Positions 1-12,210 of a stretch of DNA of 64,000 nucleotides are shown piece by piece. The number at the start of each line of letters is the position of its first letter. Position 1 is the first letter of the stretch. The notes below the pieces were generated by a model. That model did no database searches. It was not told where the DNA came from and saw only the letters and a list, made by a program, of their open reading frames with translations. The stretch comes from Zeus faber (taxonomy: Eukaryota; Chordata; Actinopteri; Zeiformes; Zeidae): positions 7,577,714 to 7,641,713 of the forward strand of contig OY482851.1 in NCBI GenBank assembly GCA_960531495.1, read 5' to 3'. The translations under genes were made by a program, and so were the position numbers.

Positions 1-367
1 CCGAGGAGATACATTCCAACCACTTGAAAAAATAATAAAATCAAGCTCCCAATCCGCTGGGATGACTTTGCTTAAAAAAAAAAAGTTCCCCCATTGCAAT
101 AACTGACGAGGAACAAGTGTGAGTATTAAGAGGGCAACGTTAAATGAGCATCCTTCACTCGAGACGGACGCTTTAAGATGAAGTGGTCTTGACTTTGGCC
201 ACAAACGAACCTGGGGAAGCACGAGCGGCCCCTGCCCTGCACGGGGGGGGGGGGGGGGGGGACCGGAGGGCCCCAGCCAACTCCTCCGTGTTGCCACTCC
301 TGGAACGACGCTGCCGTGCTGCATTTTATGTGATTAAATTGGAAAATCTGAAAGTATGGTGCCAAGT

Positions 368-370
<3 letters not shown>

Positions 371-437
<67 letters not shown>

Positions 438-458
438 GAGAGAGCGAGAGAGAAAGCT

Positions 459-491
<33 letters not shown>

Positions 492-554
492 GGAAAGCGA
501 GAGGGAGAGAGGGCGCCTACATGCGCTTAAATGTATCAGGGTCTATAACTGCAT

Positions 555-597
<43 letters not shown>
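371..597. repeat. (GA)n, (GT)n and (GT)n-(GC)n microsatellites
   Basis: A pure (AG)n run of about 64 bases at 371-434 leads into impure GA. It is followed by (GT)n at about 458-482, and another (GT)n with a GC end at about 557-597. Simple sequence only; a poly-G run also lies at 241-260. Confidence 0.95.
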
Positions 598-600
<3 letters not shown>

Positions 601-1029
601 TCCCACGTGAAGCCATGATATGACACAAACGCACGGGCGGCGTGATGATGGCTGGAGGACATCAGCGCGCCGCTTCAGTTTAAAAGAGCAGTTAAAACAA
701 AAAGCTGAAATGATGAAAAGCAGAGGAAATGTGTTCTCTGTTTGGGTTTGGGGGTAAAAAAAAAAAAAAGACTCAATACTAAGCTTCAGAGGTTCGACTC
801 TCCTCCAGCAGAGCAGAAGGTCCACTAATTGCACCTTTATAAAACTGAGACTTTACCCCCCAAAAAAACGTGAAGCCTCAAATGATCACCTTAAAAAGTC
901 AGTGTAATAAATACGGTAAAGCATCACAACATTTACAAGATATAGAACATTTCATTCAAACTCACACAAGTACACAAATATCGTAGCCGTGCCCGTCCTT
1001 GAGCATGAGAAGCAGCAACACCTACCTTC

Positions 1030-1828
1030 CACGTGGGCAGAGGCCCCGAAAGGGCAAAGGCGCGGAAAGCGAAACGGGCTCGGCGAACAAAGTTTTGGGG
1101 CGGCATCCGAGCGGCGGCACGGGTTTGGGAGCCGCGCTCAGTCCCCCGGACGAGGGGGCGGGCTCCGGCAACAAGCGGCGGACGGGAAAAGCATCTCGGG
1201 AAAAGGCGGAAGAAGGAGGAAGCGGAGGACAGCGGGAGGGGCAGCTCGTCGCCCGCGGCGGGGGGGGGGGGCGGCGACGGCACCGCCCGCGGAGCGTTGA
1301 GAGCCACGCCCCGGCTCTGATCAGTCTGTCGAATCACCGCCTGTCAACGCCCTTCCTTATCACTTTCCTGTATCCGTCCGTACCACATCCCTTCTTCTTC
1401 CTCTGTCTCTCTACCCCCACCTTGCTCGCTCTCTCTCGCTCTCTCTATCCCCCCCCTCACCTTGCTCTCTCTCTCTCTCTCCCTCCCTCAGCTGGTTCTT
1501 TTATTGCTTAATGAGCCACTTCTCGGTGCGTTCCCTTACCTCCGCTCTACACTGAGATACTGTGCAGCCACCTCCTCCCGGCGCTCTCTCTCTCTCTCTC
1601 TCTCTCTCTCCTTTCACGTTCTCGCCGTCTCTCCGTCCAGCCATCCAGATTGGTCTTAATCTCCTTACAGTCCTCTTCCTCCCTCTCTCTCACTCCTCCT
1701 GCTCCGTCGGCTCGGGCTGGAGCCGATTGCAGCTTGTTGCGCGCAGAACAGACGCTCCACGTCCTGAGCGTCTCTCTCTCTCTCACACACACGGCTTTCT
1801 CTCTTCTCTCCCCTCTCCCTCTTTCTCA

Positions 1829-1863
<35 letters not shown>

Positions 1864-2053
1864 CCCCTCTCCCTCACACACCTCTCACCCTCTCTCTCCC
1901 TCTCCCTCACACACTTCTCTCTCTCTCTCTCTCCCTCCCTCTCTCACTTCTCTCTCCCTCCCTCCCTCCCTCACACACTTCTCTCCCTCTCCCACTTCTC
2001 TCTCCCTCTCTCTCCCTCACACACCTCTCTCTCTCGCCCTGTCCCTCCCTCAC

Positions 2054-2118
<65 letters not shown>

Positions 2119-2489
2119 GGCGTCGAGCTCTCACAAACCCCGCGTGCATCGCGGCGCGAAAGCGGCTTCGAAACAACACGGGCGTTTAAACAGCCCGCTC
2201 GCCCTGGCGGTATTTAAAGAAAAGGGGGAGAAAAAAAAAGGTGCTGTTGCTTTTCAAACCCACCCTTGCAATTCTTTTTTTTTTTAAGGATCTTCACGCA
2301 GGTCGTTTCTAGGCTGGCAACGACGCACCTTCATGCTCTGCGCGACGTGTTAATCACATTATTTGCGGGAACAATGGGACAAAAATAGACGACTTTCCAC
2401 TTCCTGGTCCCATGGAAACTAATTTGGTAAAGCGCGGCAGGCTTCTGACCCTTCATGGCGATTGAGGGGGTGGTGTATAATGTTCGGGG

Positions 2490-2527
<38 letters not shown>

Positions 2528-3270
2528 GTCCCTCATTTGAAAACATCTATTAGCGTGGCAGAACCCCCCAGTGGGGGGCGCGCCCCCCCGAGCGCCTGGT
2601 GAGACAATCAGCGCCGCCGGCTGCCACTAACAAGGACCATGGGGCTGCTGGGAGGACCCGATGGAGGAAAACGGGAAAGAAATCCAGACCAAAGCACAGC
2701 TGATATTTGGCACCCCCCCCCCCCCCCCACGCGATCGGGGAAGGAGCGTGCAGCCGTCGCGCAACGCAAACGTTTGTCCGAAGAAATCTGCAGGTGAACG
2801 ACACTGGACGTCCGCTTTCACGGGGCGGTAAAGAATCCATCTGCTGTGAAGCCCCTTTCTGCCTCCTCCGAAACAAATTATATCATATTCCGAGCTGCGT
2901 CGAGCGATATGTTTGCCTATGACATGAACCAGATGAATTCCAAAGCTCTCCCCTTTGTTTACACCAACGGTCATCCCTCTACGCAGCTCAAGGCTAAATG
3001 ACCTCTTCTCTCTCGCTGAGGGTGATTGCATCGGCACTTTCCACAAACTTCGAGGACGGCCCCGGGTTTTTTTTTTTTTTTTCCCTCTTCGCGTCCGCTC
3101 TCGCGCGCCGCCATTTCTGACGGATGTTACCGCAGTCGCGCCGGCGCCGCATCTGATCCGCGGAGTCGAGGCGGCTGCCCAGCAATGATGGAGCGCGCCG
3201 CGCGGCCCACGGAGGTGCTCCCCGACGTAGCCGGAGGCACCGGAGCCTGGCGCTGGAGGCCACAGCCCCA
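1030..3270. promoter_or_regulatory. CpG-rich and TC-rich block, possible internal promoter
   Basis: Two CpG-dense stretches (about 1,030-1,320 and 2,550-3,270) flank a pyrimidine tract of about 700 bases made of (TC)n with CACA interruptions (about 1,390-2,115). Just after it, a CpG-rich stretch leads to GGCGGTATTTAAAGAAAAG at about 2,206-2,224, which resembles a TATA element on the plus strand. No exon was recognised. In an otherwise AT-balanced intron this composition suggests an unmethylated regulatory island, but that is inference. Confidence 0.3.
1790..2114. repeat. long (TC)n pyrimidine tract
   Basis: Almost pure pyrimidine sequence of TCTC and CCCT units with CACACA breaks, ending in a pure (CT)n of over 50 bases. 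The mirror-like purine/pyrimidine asymmetry could form triplex (H-DNA) structures. Reading frames through it give Ser-Leu repeats and are not genes. Confidence 0.95.
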
Positions 3271-4263
3271 CCCGCCGATCACAATCGGAGATATTTAACA
3301 GAGTTTCACTCGAGGAGGGCGGTTGTTGACGTGCACACGGCAACCTTAACAGCCAAAGACAAATTCAGCCGGCAGCCGGCTTGCAGCCTGCCAAGCAGCG
3401 GCCAGCCAGCCGTCCGCTACCGCTTCGTTCAAGCTTTCCAAATGCATTTCCATTCCAATTAGCGGTGTTGTCTGAAGCGGCCTGGTCTTACCTCCCGAAA
3501 GCCTTCCAAAAAAACATCAATGCGTTCAGTAGACTTTGTGGACTGAAATGACAATTGGTGAGGATGGAAAATTAAGCTTTAAAGGGAAGATTCTGTAATT
3601 GTCCAGGATGTCAGTCTTGTCAAAGAGTGGATGCAGTGGATTTAAGGTGAGTTGTGGAAGTACATATTACTAAAGCAGTAAAAGAATCCCATAGTTAAAA
3701 TGCAAAACAATTAGAGATTTGATAGAGGGTTAGATAATTGAAGAAAAAAATCAGCGGGTGCCGCTGTTAAGTGAATGTACATTTGTTGTGTGGTGTAGGG
3801 AGGTGGGGTTGAATCCTTATTTGCATATTTAAATATATTCGTGTGCACTTTCCATATTTCTTTTGTTTTCGATTTGATCAAAATGTCATCTTAGTGAAAT
3901 GTTAATCAAAGCGGCTGCACTTGTAACTTATTGTTCGGGAACGGAAATTGTTGGATTTCAGGTAGTAATATTCGTAATATTTATTTATTTATTTTTAAAA
4001 TGGCGTTAACTGACGGGACTTATTTTATTTTGAATATCCAAGAGAAAATGTGATACATCCACATGCCTCGATGATGTCATTCTCTATAGCCTGCTTATAC
4101 ATTTTTTTAAGCTCAATAAACACAGACAATATTTCGCCGGAATCGCTCCCATTTGTCTGGGACGTTTAAATCTCCCAGGACACGTTGACAGGCACCAATT
4201 TTTTTCTAACGGAAACTCTGAGATATATTTATATATAAATATATATATACACATATGTATGTA

Positions 4264-4317
<54 letters not shown>

Positions 4318-4344
4318 CGAAATGTCACAGTGGGTGTGACATTT

Positions 4345-4379
<35 letters not shown>

Positions 4380-5422
4380 TATCCCCATGACAGCCATATC
4401 GCAGTGTCTTTAGTGAGTGTGGGGGAGAACCAGGGGGGCTGGGGGGGTGTGGGGGGTGTGTGCTCAATGTCTGGTGGAAGGATCTGCCCCTGGAGGGTAA
4501 ATAAGGGACAACTGCACCGTTTAGCTCTCTCCGTCTCCATGTGTCACTGTTTGACACGCAGAGACAAATAAATACACAAAAAAACATCCGACAAACAGAC
4601 ACACCGATAACACACACACACACACACGCACACACACACACTGTGTGACACACACACACACACGCACACACGCATACAGGCAGAAAGGCACACCGCCCAC
4701 CAGCTGCATTTCCATGGTGACTTTGAGCCAATGTCATGCTGTGATCTAACGTCTTCCATTCCTCTGTGAGGGGAAGGGTGTGTTTGTGTGTGTGTGTGTG
4801 TGTGTGTATTGTTTGTTTAGCAAGACCAAATAATCATCCCCGATCAGCGTGATGCCCCTTCTACTCATTCTCTTCATCGCATTCCCTTTTCTCAGAGCTC
4901 CTTTGATCCTGGTCTCCTTCCTTCCTTTCCTCCTTCCTTCCTTGACTTCCTTCCGTCATCGTTGGATCTGCGGTTTTCTAGGACCATTAACGTTTTCGGA
5001 GACGAGCGGTCGAACACAAAGCCGAGTCCCCAGCGTCGTGCCCGCCCCCATCGTCACGTTTGTGATGGCGCAGGGAAGGAAACGCCGGACGAGGACAAAG
5101 GCTAAACCGGTACCACCGAAAAAGGCGCTTTTCTTCTGTGACGCCCTTCCAGGGGCCCAGAGACGATGAGGGGGCGAGAGAACGTGAGACAGCGCCGCGC
5201 GCCCATGAGTCCTTTAACTCCGCCATTGAAGAGCCCTTTTTTTTTTTTTCCCCTTTTTCTTTTGGAAAGACTTTGGGAGCTGACTCGACGCCCGTCTTGT
5301 CGTTCCCAGCAAGTCACATATAAAACAAACGTCACACTGAGGTCTCTGAGGAAGGCTGTAGATTGACGCTACAAAACTGTTGACAAGGTATTTAACTCTC
5401 TCTAGTTGAACTGATGTGCTTG

Positions 5423-5469
<47 letters not shown>

Positions 5470-5765
5470 ATGTTTCTGTGAGTGTGTTTGCTTTCTCCGA
5501 CAGGGTCGCATTTGAATTTGGGGCTTTTGAAGAGTCCCCGTCCCCGAAGGAGACGTACATCTCTCTGTGATGTGACTTCTCCTGTCATGTGCCCTCCCCC
5601 ACCTCGTCCCCCCCCCCCCCCCGGTCCTCAGCACCATCTTCTGTTCTCTTCTCCTCCTCCTCCTCCTCCTCCTCCTCTTTGTAATCTGAACCTCCCGCAG
5701 ATCGGCCTACTTTTCCTGTGATGTTGCCAGTTCCACACGGCACACTCATCCCTTTCAACTTTCTT

Positions 5766-5809
<44 letters not shown>
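2494..5809. repeat. cluster of (GT)n/(CA)n microsatellites
   Basis: Separate dinucleotide arrays lie at about 2,494-2,524 (GT), 4,270-4,316 (CA), 4,349-4,378 (GT), 4,780-4,807 (GT), 5,428-5,466 (GT) and 5,769-5,809 (GT). The 4,270 CA and 4,349 GT arrays are 32 bases apart and complementary, with a short palindrome AAATGTCACA...TGTGACATTT in the gap, so they could fold back. Confidence 0.9.
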
Positions 5810-5810
<1 letters not shown>

Positions 5811-8800
5811 TCTGATGGTGTGTTGATGTGTGTATTTGCTACACGCAAATACACATTGTGCCCGCGATCGGAACACTGTGTTTTATTTCACGTCTCCTAA
5901 TGGAATGAAATAAGTGCGTAATGGGGACAGCGGCTGTTTTAACCCTTCCCCCCGGTGACAGTGGGGGTCCGACCCGAGCCGCGGTGCGCTGTGTGCGCTG
6001 CGTGCGCTGCGTGCTGCTGGCAGAGCCTGGAACACCTGTAGAGACTTGACGGAGCTCCTCCCAGCATAATGTTTACATTTTATTTTTTGTAAAATAAAAA
6101 AATATATATATAAGTTTTAAATTGATGCGCACAAAGCTGCCCCCGAGCACGCCGCGCCGCGCCCCGTGTACGTGGACGTATGTGCGCAACGTTTTCGGAA
6201 AAATAATACACTTCTGAAAGGCGGCATATTTGTTTTCTGATGTTAGTTCCAAGACTCCAACAATAACAAGGCTTGAATTAAATCAGTGAGTCGATATTCT
6301 GCTGTGAATGAAGCTTTTTCTTTTTACAATTCAGCGGTTAAATAAAGATGTGTTATTCATATCGGTTCATGCATCAATTCATCTCATTTCACCGCAACAC
6401 GTAGGCGTGACGACGGGAAAGAGCAGTTTACATGCTGACTGCATCCTATGTTGTGTTGGTCGTACTGTAGAATGATTATTGCCTGTGTTTAGGGACTAAT
6501 ACAGAAGATAGGGAACTTATCTTAACTTAAAAATACTAAATACCAATACTAAATCGCAATATTGGCATTATAAATCGCAATTTCATTATTTTCCGAAATG
6601 GTTCAGCCCTAGCCAGTATACTACAACTTTATGAACTAACAATTTTATTCTCAACCCAAACACATGCAGATGCGAGATAATAAATCGAAAAAGTGTTTTC
6701 ACGACGGGGAAATCAATGAGGAGAGAACACTGAACAACGTTTCTGTGCCCTCTAATCCATATATTTAGACCGGCAATTTTCAACTTGTGGGGCTGCCTTT
6801 CAATGTCCATGCTCATTCCCTGTGTGTGGGGCCAACAATCAGCTCCTATTCACTGATTTTACGAGAGTTCCACAGCTCTGATAAGCCCATTGGGGCTACG
6901 GTTGTGCTGTGAATTTTTCAGTGACAGTTTTTTTTTGTCACAAGTTGCTGCAGGCTGCCGCTCCTGCTCGTTCGGCTGCGTGGAGTGGTTTTGATTGTTT
7001 AATATACAATTGCTCTGAGACCGCGCCCGTCTCACATTATTGAGATTTTCAAGCGTGTCGTGAGTCAGAATAGACTGAGAGCCGCTGATTGTGACTCAGG
7101 GATGAGAGAGGATATTCGCTGTCTGCTGCGAGATGAGGGCACAGAGAGAAATTTCTATTTTACGCAGGCAAGTGGTTTGAGGCCAGAACTGGCGGCTTGT
7201 CTCTCTTATACCCCTTTACCATTGTACCAAAAACCCGGCAACACCAACTGACATTCGTCATGAGTGGGAAAGTTTTCGGTCCCGGGACAAATGCTCCGAA
7301 CAGCTCCGATGGAAACACGTCACCCGGGTAGACGCACTTATTTTGGCTCCTTCACCGGCGCAATGGTAACTGTTTGAAACTAGACAGGAATGTAACGAGA
7401 CAGGAATATCCGTGTATCATTCGATTATTTTGTATCCGATTTAGAATCCAATTTCAAATCAGAAGCCACCGACGTCTTGAGGGGGCCACTCCGCGGGGAC
7501 CGCAGCAGAGAGCCCCCACGCTCCCCGCCGGGGCCCCAAGGAACTCCAGCACCGCCCCCAAGCCGGTCCCCGGAGCGGAGGAGGGTCCCCCCGCCGTCAA
7601 AGGGCCGGTCTCGGGCGCTGCCGGGCGCAGGCATTGATACTCCACGAGGCTTCCGCTGGTTTTTCCCCCCAATCACACTGCAACCATGACACGCACCTTT
7701 TCCGGCCTGTTTGTGACGCAGAACTTGACACACCAGAGAAAAAAAGACAGTCACACTCGTTCCGCTGGCAATGGGAAAGAGCTCAATCGTTTCGGGGTTT
7801 TTTTGCGAGTTTACCTGCGTTTAAAATAGCCGGGTATACCCGCTAATTTTGGTGTTAAAACGGTATTACAGTGAAGCTGGGTCCAGGTATGTTCACCCAA
7901 AAATGCTGGGACCTGACGGAGCCGCAAACCGTTATTTCCGGGTATGAACAGGGATGAAGCATTTATTTTAACCATTTTTTATTTTTTTTTGCCCAACGTT
8001 TAAACTTCCATTATCTCACTTCGTTTGCGTGGTTGACGCCTTGACTTGCTCCTGCTTTGTATTCGGCGTTAAGCTCCTCTAAGACCTAAAAGCCTCGAAA
8101 CCCAGGACTCAGTTGGGCAAACGGAATAAATACCACCGTAGTGGGCTGATTCAAAAGAGACGTACCCACCCGTTATCAGGGGCGGGATAACAAAATAACA
8201 TTTGTCAACAGTTTTGTCGTAGCGTCTGCTCCCTCCATCTCTCCCGTTCGCTCCGCTATCTTTCTTCCCTCTCTTTGGAAGTGGTACGGGTTGTGCCAAC
8301 ACGTGCACGTTTTGTCTCCGGCGACAGTTCCTCTGTTTGGCGGCGATAAGAGAAGGAGGCGCACACCGGGTCCGGGGTGATATCCCGACGTTCGCGTCTG
8401 CGTTTCAGCGCCGCCTTCGCAAAACCGCCCCAGTTCTGTCAGGCACACCTAAAAAAACGTATTTTTTTTCCCCCCTCGCCCCAGACAAATTTGTTGTTGT
8501 CGTTTTATTCTGTTAAGGGAATGAAACTGCGGGTCGCGGGTCCGGGCGGACGCGGGCTAAATCAAAGACATGGCAGTTCTCATTTATCCCAAATACCCCG
8601 AAACCCGCTCAGCCGCAGCAGATAACTCAAAACCCCTTCGCCACGACCCTGGCTTCCCAGGTCATTCAATCTCCCGCTCTCCTCGTTTGGTCACCTGAAT
8701 GGCTTTCTGTGTATTTTCCTCTGTGAGCGCGTGTGTGTCGTGTGAAATGGTTTTACCGGCTGCTGCAAATCAAGTTTCCCGTGGTGTTTGCTGGAAGGTT

Positions 8801-8849
8801 TTAACTTGAACGCACAGGGCGAACCCACAAGGCATCACTCTCGACTCGC

Positions 8850-8850
<1 letters not shown>

Positions 8851-8886
<36 letters not shown>
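8851..8886. repeat. 36-base poly-A run
   Basis: A pure A run directly after CTCGACTCGCC. It could be the tail of a retroposed sequence on the plus strand, but no recognisable element precedes it. Confidence 0.85.
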
Positions 8887-8889
<3 letters not shown>

Positions 8890-10506
8890 GGCATGTCTGT
8901 CTTGCGTCCTTACACAACCAATCGATCTGAAAATTTGATATACTAATTTGGTGCCGGGGAGAACTGTCTGTACATATTTGTGCGAGCGCTCTGTTTCTCT
9001 TGTGTCAGGTGATCTTGTTTCCCCATTGTGGGCCCAGATCAACCGGAACAAGGAGGAGGAGGCTTCTAAATGACCGTATCCCGAAGCTGACGGTGGGTAA
9101 CACAGTCAGTTATTGATCCTTCTGTTACACTAAACCGGCTGTGGCACCTGCCCTCGCTTAAACCTGCACCATGCACCCTTGCATGAGAGTGGATGTGGCC
9201 GTGAGTAGTACTACGCATCAATATTTCCAGCTACGTTGCTCCGAAAAATGTGGGAGAGAAAAACAAAGAGCAAAATGTCAGGTACAGTCGAATGTCCATC
9301 AGTTGATTTCCTATAAGACCCCGAGAGCTTTCAGGGAGGGAACTCGAGGGTCCATTCAACCGTGTGCGAATGGAACTTCTTTTTCACACTCTCACGTTTG
9401 TGTTGTATTGATTTCTTTATCGAAAATATAAATTCCAAGTGTACGTACAACTCAGACTAGACTCACACTAGTATCAGACTCAGTATCTAAGCTGTCTGAT
9501 TATACCATGTCTGAGATCCACCCTCTACCCGACAACCAATGTTCCTCATCATCCCTGGGTCTAGGAACTCTCAAAGGGCTCTTTTTAAAGCCACAAAAAG
9601 CTTTTGCATTTCTGCTGTTGTCTTTAAATCTTCATTTCCATTTTCATATCTGTAAAAGACAGAGTGGTTCTTGAGATTCCACTGAAGATTAAATAATCGC
9701 CGGCAATGCTGTGCCCTTTCGAACTGGCAGATAGTGGAACGCCACAAAATGATGGAAACTCCATTTTTGGTAAGAAACAATAAAACCTTCCAGTCTTTAT
9801 CCTTAAGGCTGAACGCCAAGAGATTGGAGACTGTAAGGTCAATGATGAGGGAAGAAAATGTCAAACTCTTCAACACGACAAGGCTTCAATGCAGTGCTAC
9901 AGGGTCACCAGGAGGTAATGCAAGGAATTTCCTTCATTTCAACATTTTCACCATCCCATCCATGTACAAGTACCACCGTGGATCAAAATGCGTCTCCTGC
10001 ATTTAACCCATCAAAGTTCAGCGCCACTGCCTTGGTCAAGGGCAGTGGTCTGGTTGGTTTTATTCAAACTGCGTTGCAGTACATTGAGCATTTGATAATA
10101 TACCATGAGGAAATAAGCCCTTACAGCTGTCAGTGTGCTGTGCCAACGCAGCTACAGGTGAAATTCCATCTCTAACTAAGGAAGTACAGCACTCTGCAAA
10201 CTAAGCCTGTATGTGTTAAGAGTAAGAATCCAATATGTTGACTAATTAATTATATTATTTAAACATAGAAAGAATGCACAGTATGCCATGTGATAATGCC
10301 AATTTGGGACAAAGCCAAGTTGTGGAAAGTCAAAACACTCAACAGCATGCGCACACACATTACATACTTCAAATTGCAGCTAAGCCACCTTAACCAAGGC
10401 AAGTGTTTGTTTCCATAGAAATACGACTCAGTTGCCAAGGCATTGATCATTGTTGAGGCAAAACAAAGACCCCTTTCTTCCAAATTACTGGTTACTTAGA
10501 GCAAAC

Positions 10507-12020
10507 GTCGAGGTTGCGTAGGCAACCACGGTTCTGAGGAGGGACCAGGTCTATTACTTGTGGCTCTGATCATCAAACGCTCTGCATTCACACCTGAAAA
10601 GGCAGAGGAAGTGGCAACGCCGTGCTTCCGTCCCGTCCTTGATGTTTATGCGGTGTGGCGACGCTGTGGTTTGAGCAGCCACACCTGTCCTGGGTCCCGG
10701 TAATTGGGCCCAGGATCAGTGTGGCTGTACACCTGTTGCTCATTGATAGATCTAATGAGCAGCAGGTAAAACCCCCATCCCCACACACACTCAGGAGAGG
10801 TTTCCAACCCAATCGTCTGTGTCTCTCTGTCGGAGGGCCCTGAAAGCGGCCCTTGGGTGGCGTGTGGAAGTGCCACAGTTTCCTATCACAGGGATTGGGA
10901 TCTATTACCCATGGGAGTACCATTCGACCAAACACACAGTTGTTTGGTCGAATAAACCTTACCGATTGAAGTGTAGTCAGCATCTGGAATTTTATTCTGT
11001 ACCGGATGCTTGTTCAACATTTGCAGGTCCAGGATCGGCCGGAAATTTGCATAATTTTTCGGGACCACGAAATACCTGGATGACGTTGCCCACAGACTCG
11101 TTGTTCACCCGCGCCAAGCCGCAGCACATAGCGGCAGCACCGGCTTGGTGGACAGGTGTGTAGCGGATTGGGCGTGTGCCTGTGCGTTCCGTGAACACGC
11201 CGACGTAGTGCACAATCCGTTGGCCGTGTGCTCGCACGCCCGCAAGTTCAACCCGTGGACCCCCATGTCCGATATAAACGCCCCTCGAGGCTGGCTTGAG
11301 GCGCCCCCACGGCCTCCAGCAGCCTGCTGCCAGCTGGGGAGGCTCTCCTCCTCGTCCGAGTCTGACGACTCTGCCTCGGCCCCGAAGCATATCCCCCGCT
11401 GCGGCTCCTCCAGGATGTAACTCGGGAAGTAGGGGTGGGTCAGCCGGGCTCGCACCAGGAGGAGTGGCGGCACCAAACGGGACCAGCTCCTGTGCTAATG
11501 CGAGCCGGGGGAGCGGGCTCGTCCTTTGACATCGCCCCTCAGCTGGCGTCCTCCTTGCGCCAGCACGCCCCCCGCCTCATGACAGTAGGCAGGGAGAGCC
11601 GAGCGCAGGCCGGCCACTCCATGGTGTCCTCCAGCATGCTGCCTACCCGGGCACGCGGCGCTGGGCCGATGGCGGTCGACTTTCTCCTGGCAGTGTCCGC
11701 AGTACTGATACGACCTTTTTGACCCCGTGACTAATTTCGGAGGAAAATAAGCGAGTCACGGAGACATAAAGAATGAATGTTAGAATCTACTGCCCCACCG
11801 AATGGTACTCAAGCTGGGGGCCGAGAGGTGAAATAGGCGTGGGAATACGAGAGCTGGTTGTGGATTCTTCTTAGGCAAAGTAAGAAAAGAGGAGGAAGCA
11901 AGGTGGGACGGAAGCGAGGTGTCGTCACTTCCTCTGCCTTTTCAGGCGTGAATGCTGAGCGCTTCAATTTGATTACAAGCGATTACACAGTCCCATGAGT
12001 AATAGATCGGATTCTGGACC
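10507..12020 (-). mobile_element. DIRS-like retroelement remnant with inverted ends
   Basis: Fossil element of about 1.5 kb. Its ends are inverted copies: about 10,546-10,645 on the plus strand matches the reverse complement of about 11,905-12,010, sharing CCTGAAAAGGCAGAGGAAGT and a following CGCTTCCGTCCC block. Inverted termini fit DIRS elements rather than ordinary LTR elements. Inside, the minus strand carries a reverse-transcriptase-like signature (RPILDLQMLNKH near 11,000-11,060) and a Ser/Ala/Arg-rich gag-like part (about 11,100-11,720). It is broken and lacks most of its length. A separate CA-bearing repeat sits inside its left part (about 10,655-10,880). Confidence 0.6.
10655..10880 (+). 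repeat. CA-bearing dispersed repeat, copy 1
   Basis: The signature blocks are CTGGGTCCCGGTAATTGGGC, GTGGCTGTACACCTGTTGCT, a CCCCATCCCCACACAC step, then GGAGGGCCCTGA and GGCGTGTGGAAGTGCCACAG. The same blocks recur at 15,770-15,900, inverted at 16,042-16,135, and split at 62,735-63,535. I do not recognise a named family. Confidence 0.7.
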
Positions 12021-12167
12021 TATCCAGTGATTTGAAATGATTACAAATTGGAACACACATACAAGGCCGCGCGCAATTAAGGAATGGGACCAAATGTGAC
12101 TCCAATTTGGACTGAACATGTTCACATTCACTCCAGCAATTTGTTTAAAATGTATGTATTATGTATT

Positions 12168-12172
12168 ATTAA

Positions 12173-12210
<38 letters not shown>
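12168..12210. repeat. (ATT)n microsatellite
   Basis: About fourteen ATT units; reading frames give poly-Ile or poly-Leu and are not real. Confidence 0.95.

Noticed and set aside
1562-2287. Ser-Leu-rich reading frame of about 240 codons and its neighbours
   Set aside because: It is translation of a (TC)n tract, as are the Thr-His and Val-Cys frames over CA/GT arrays elsewhere.
2627-3343. Minus-strand frame of 238 codons in the CpG-rich block
   Set aside because: GC-rich DNA lacks stops by chance; no domain, splice or conservation evidence.
9571-10060. Minus-strand frame of about 100 codons and a TTTAACCCATC motif nearby
   Set aside because: The motif hints at a fish SINE body and the frame at an old repeat, but neither could be matched well enough to name.
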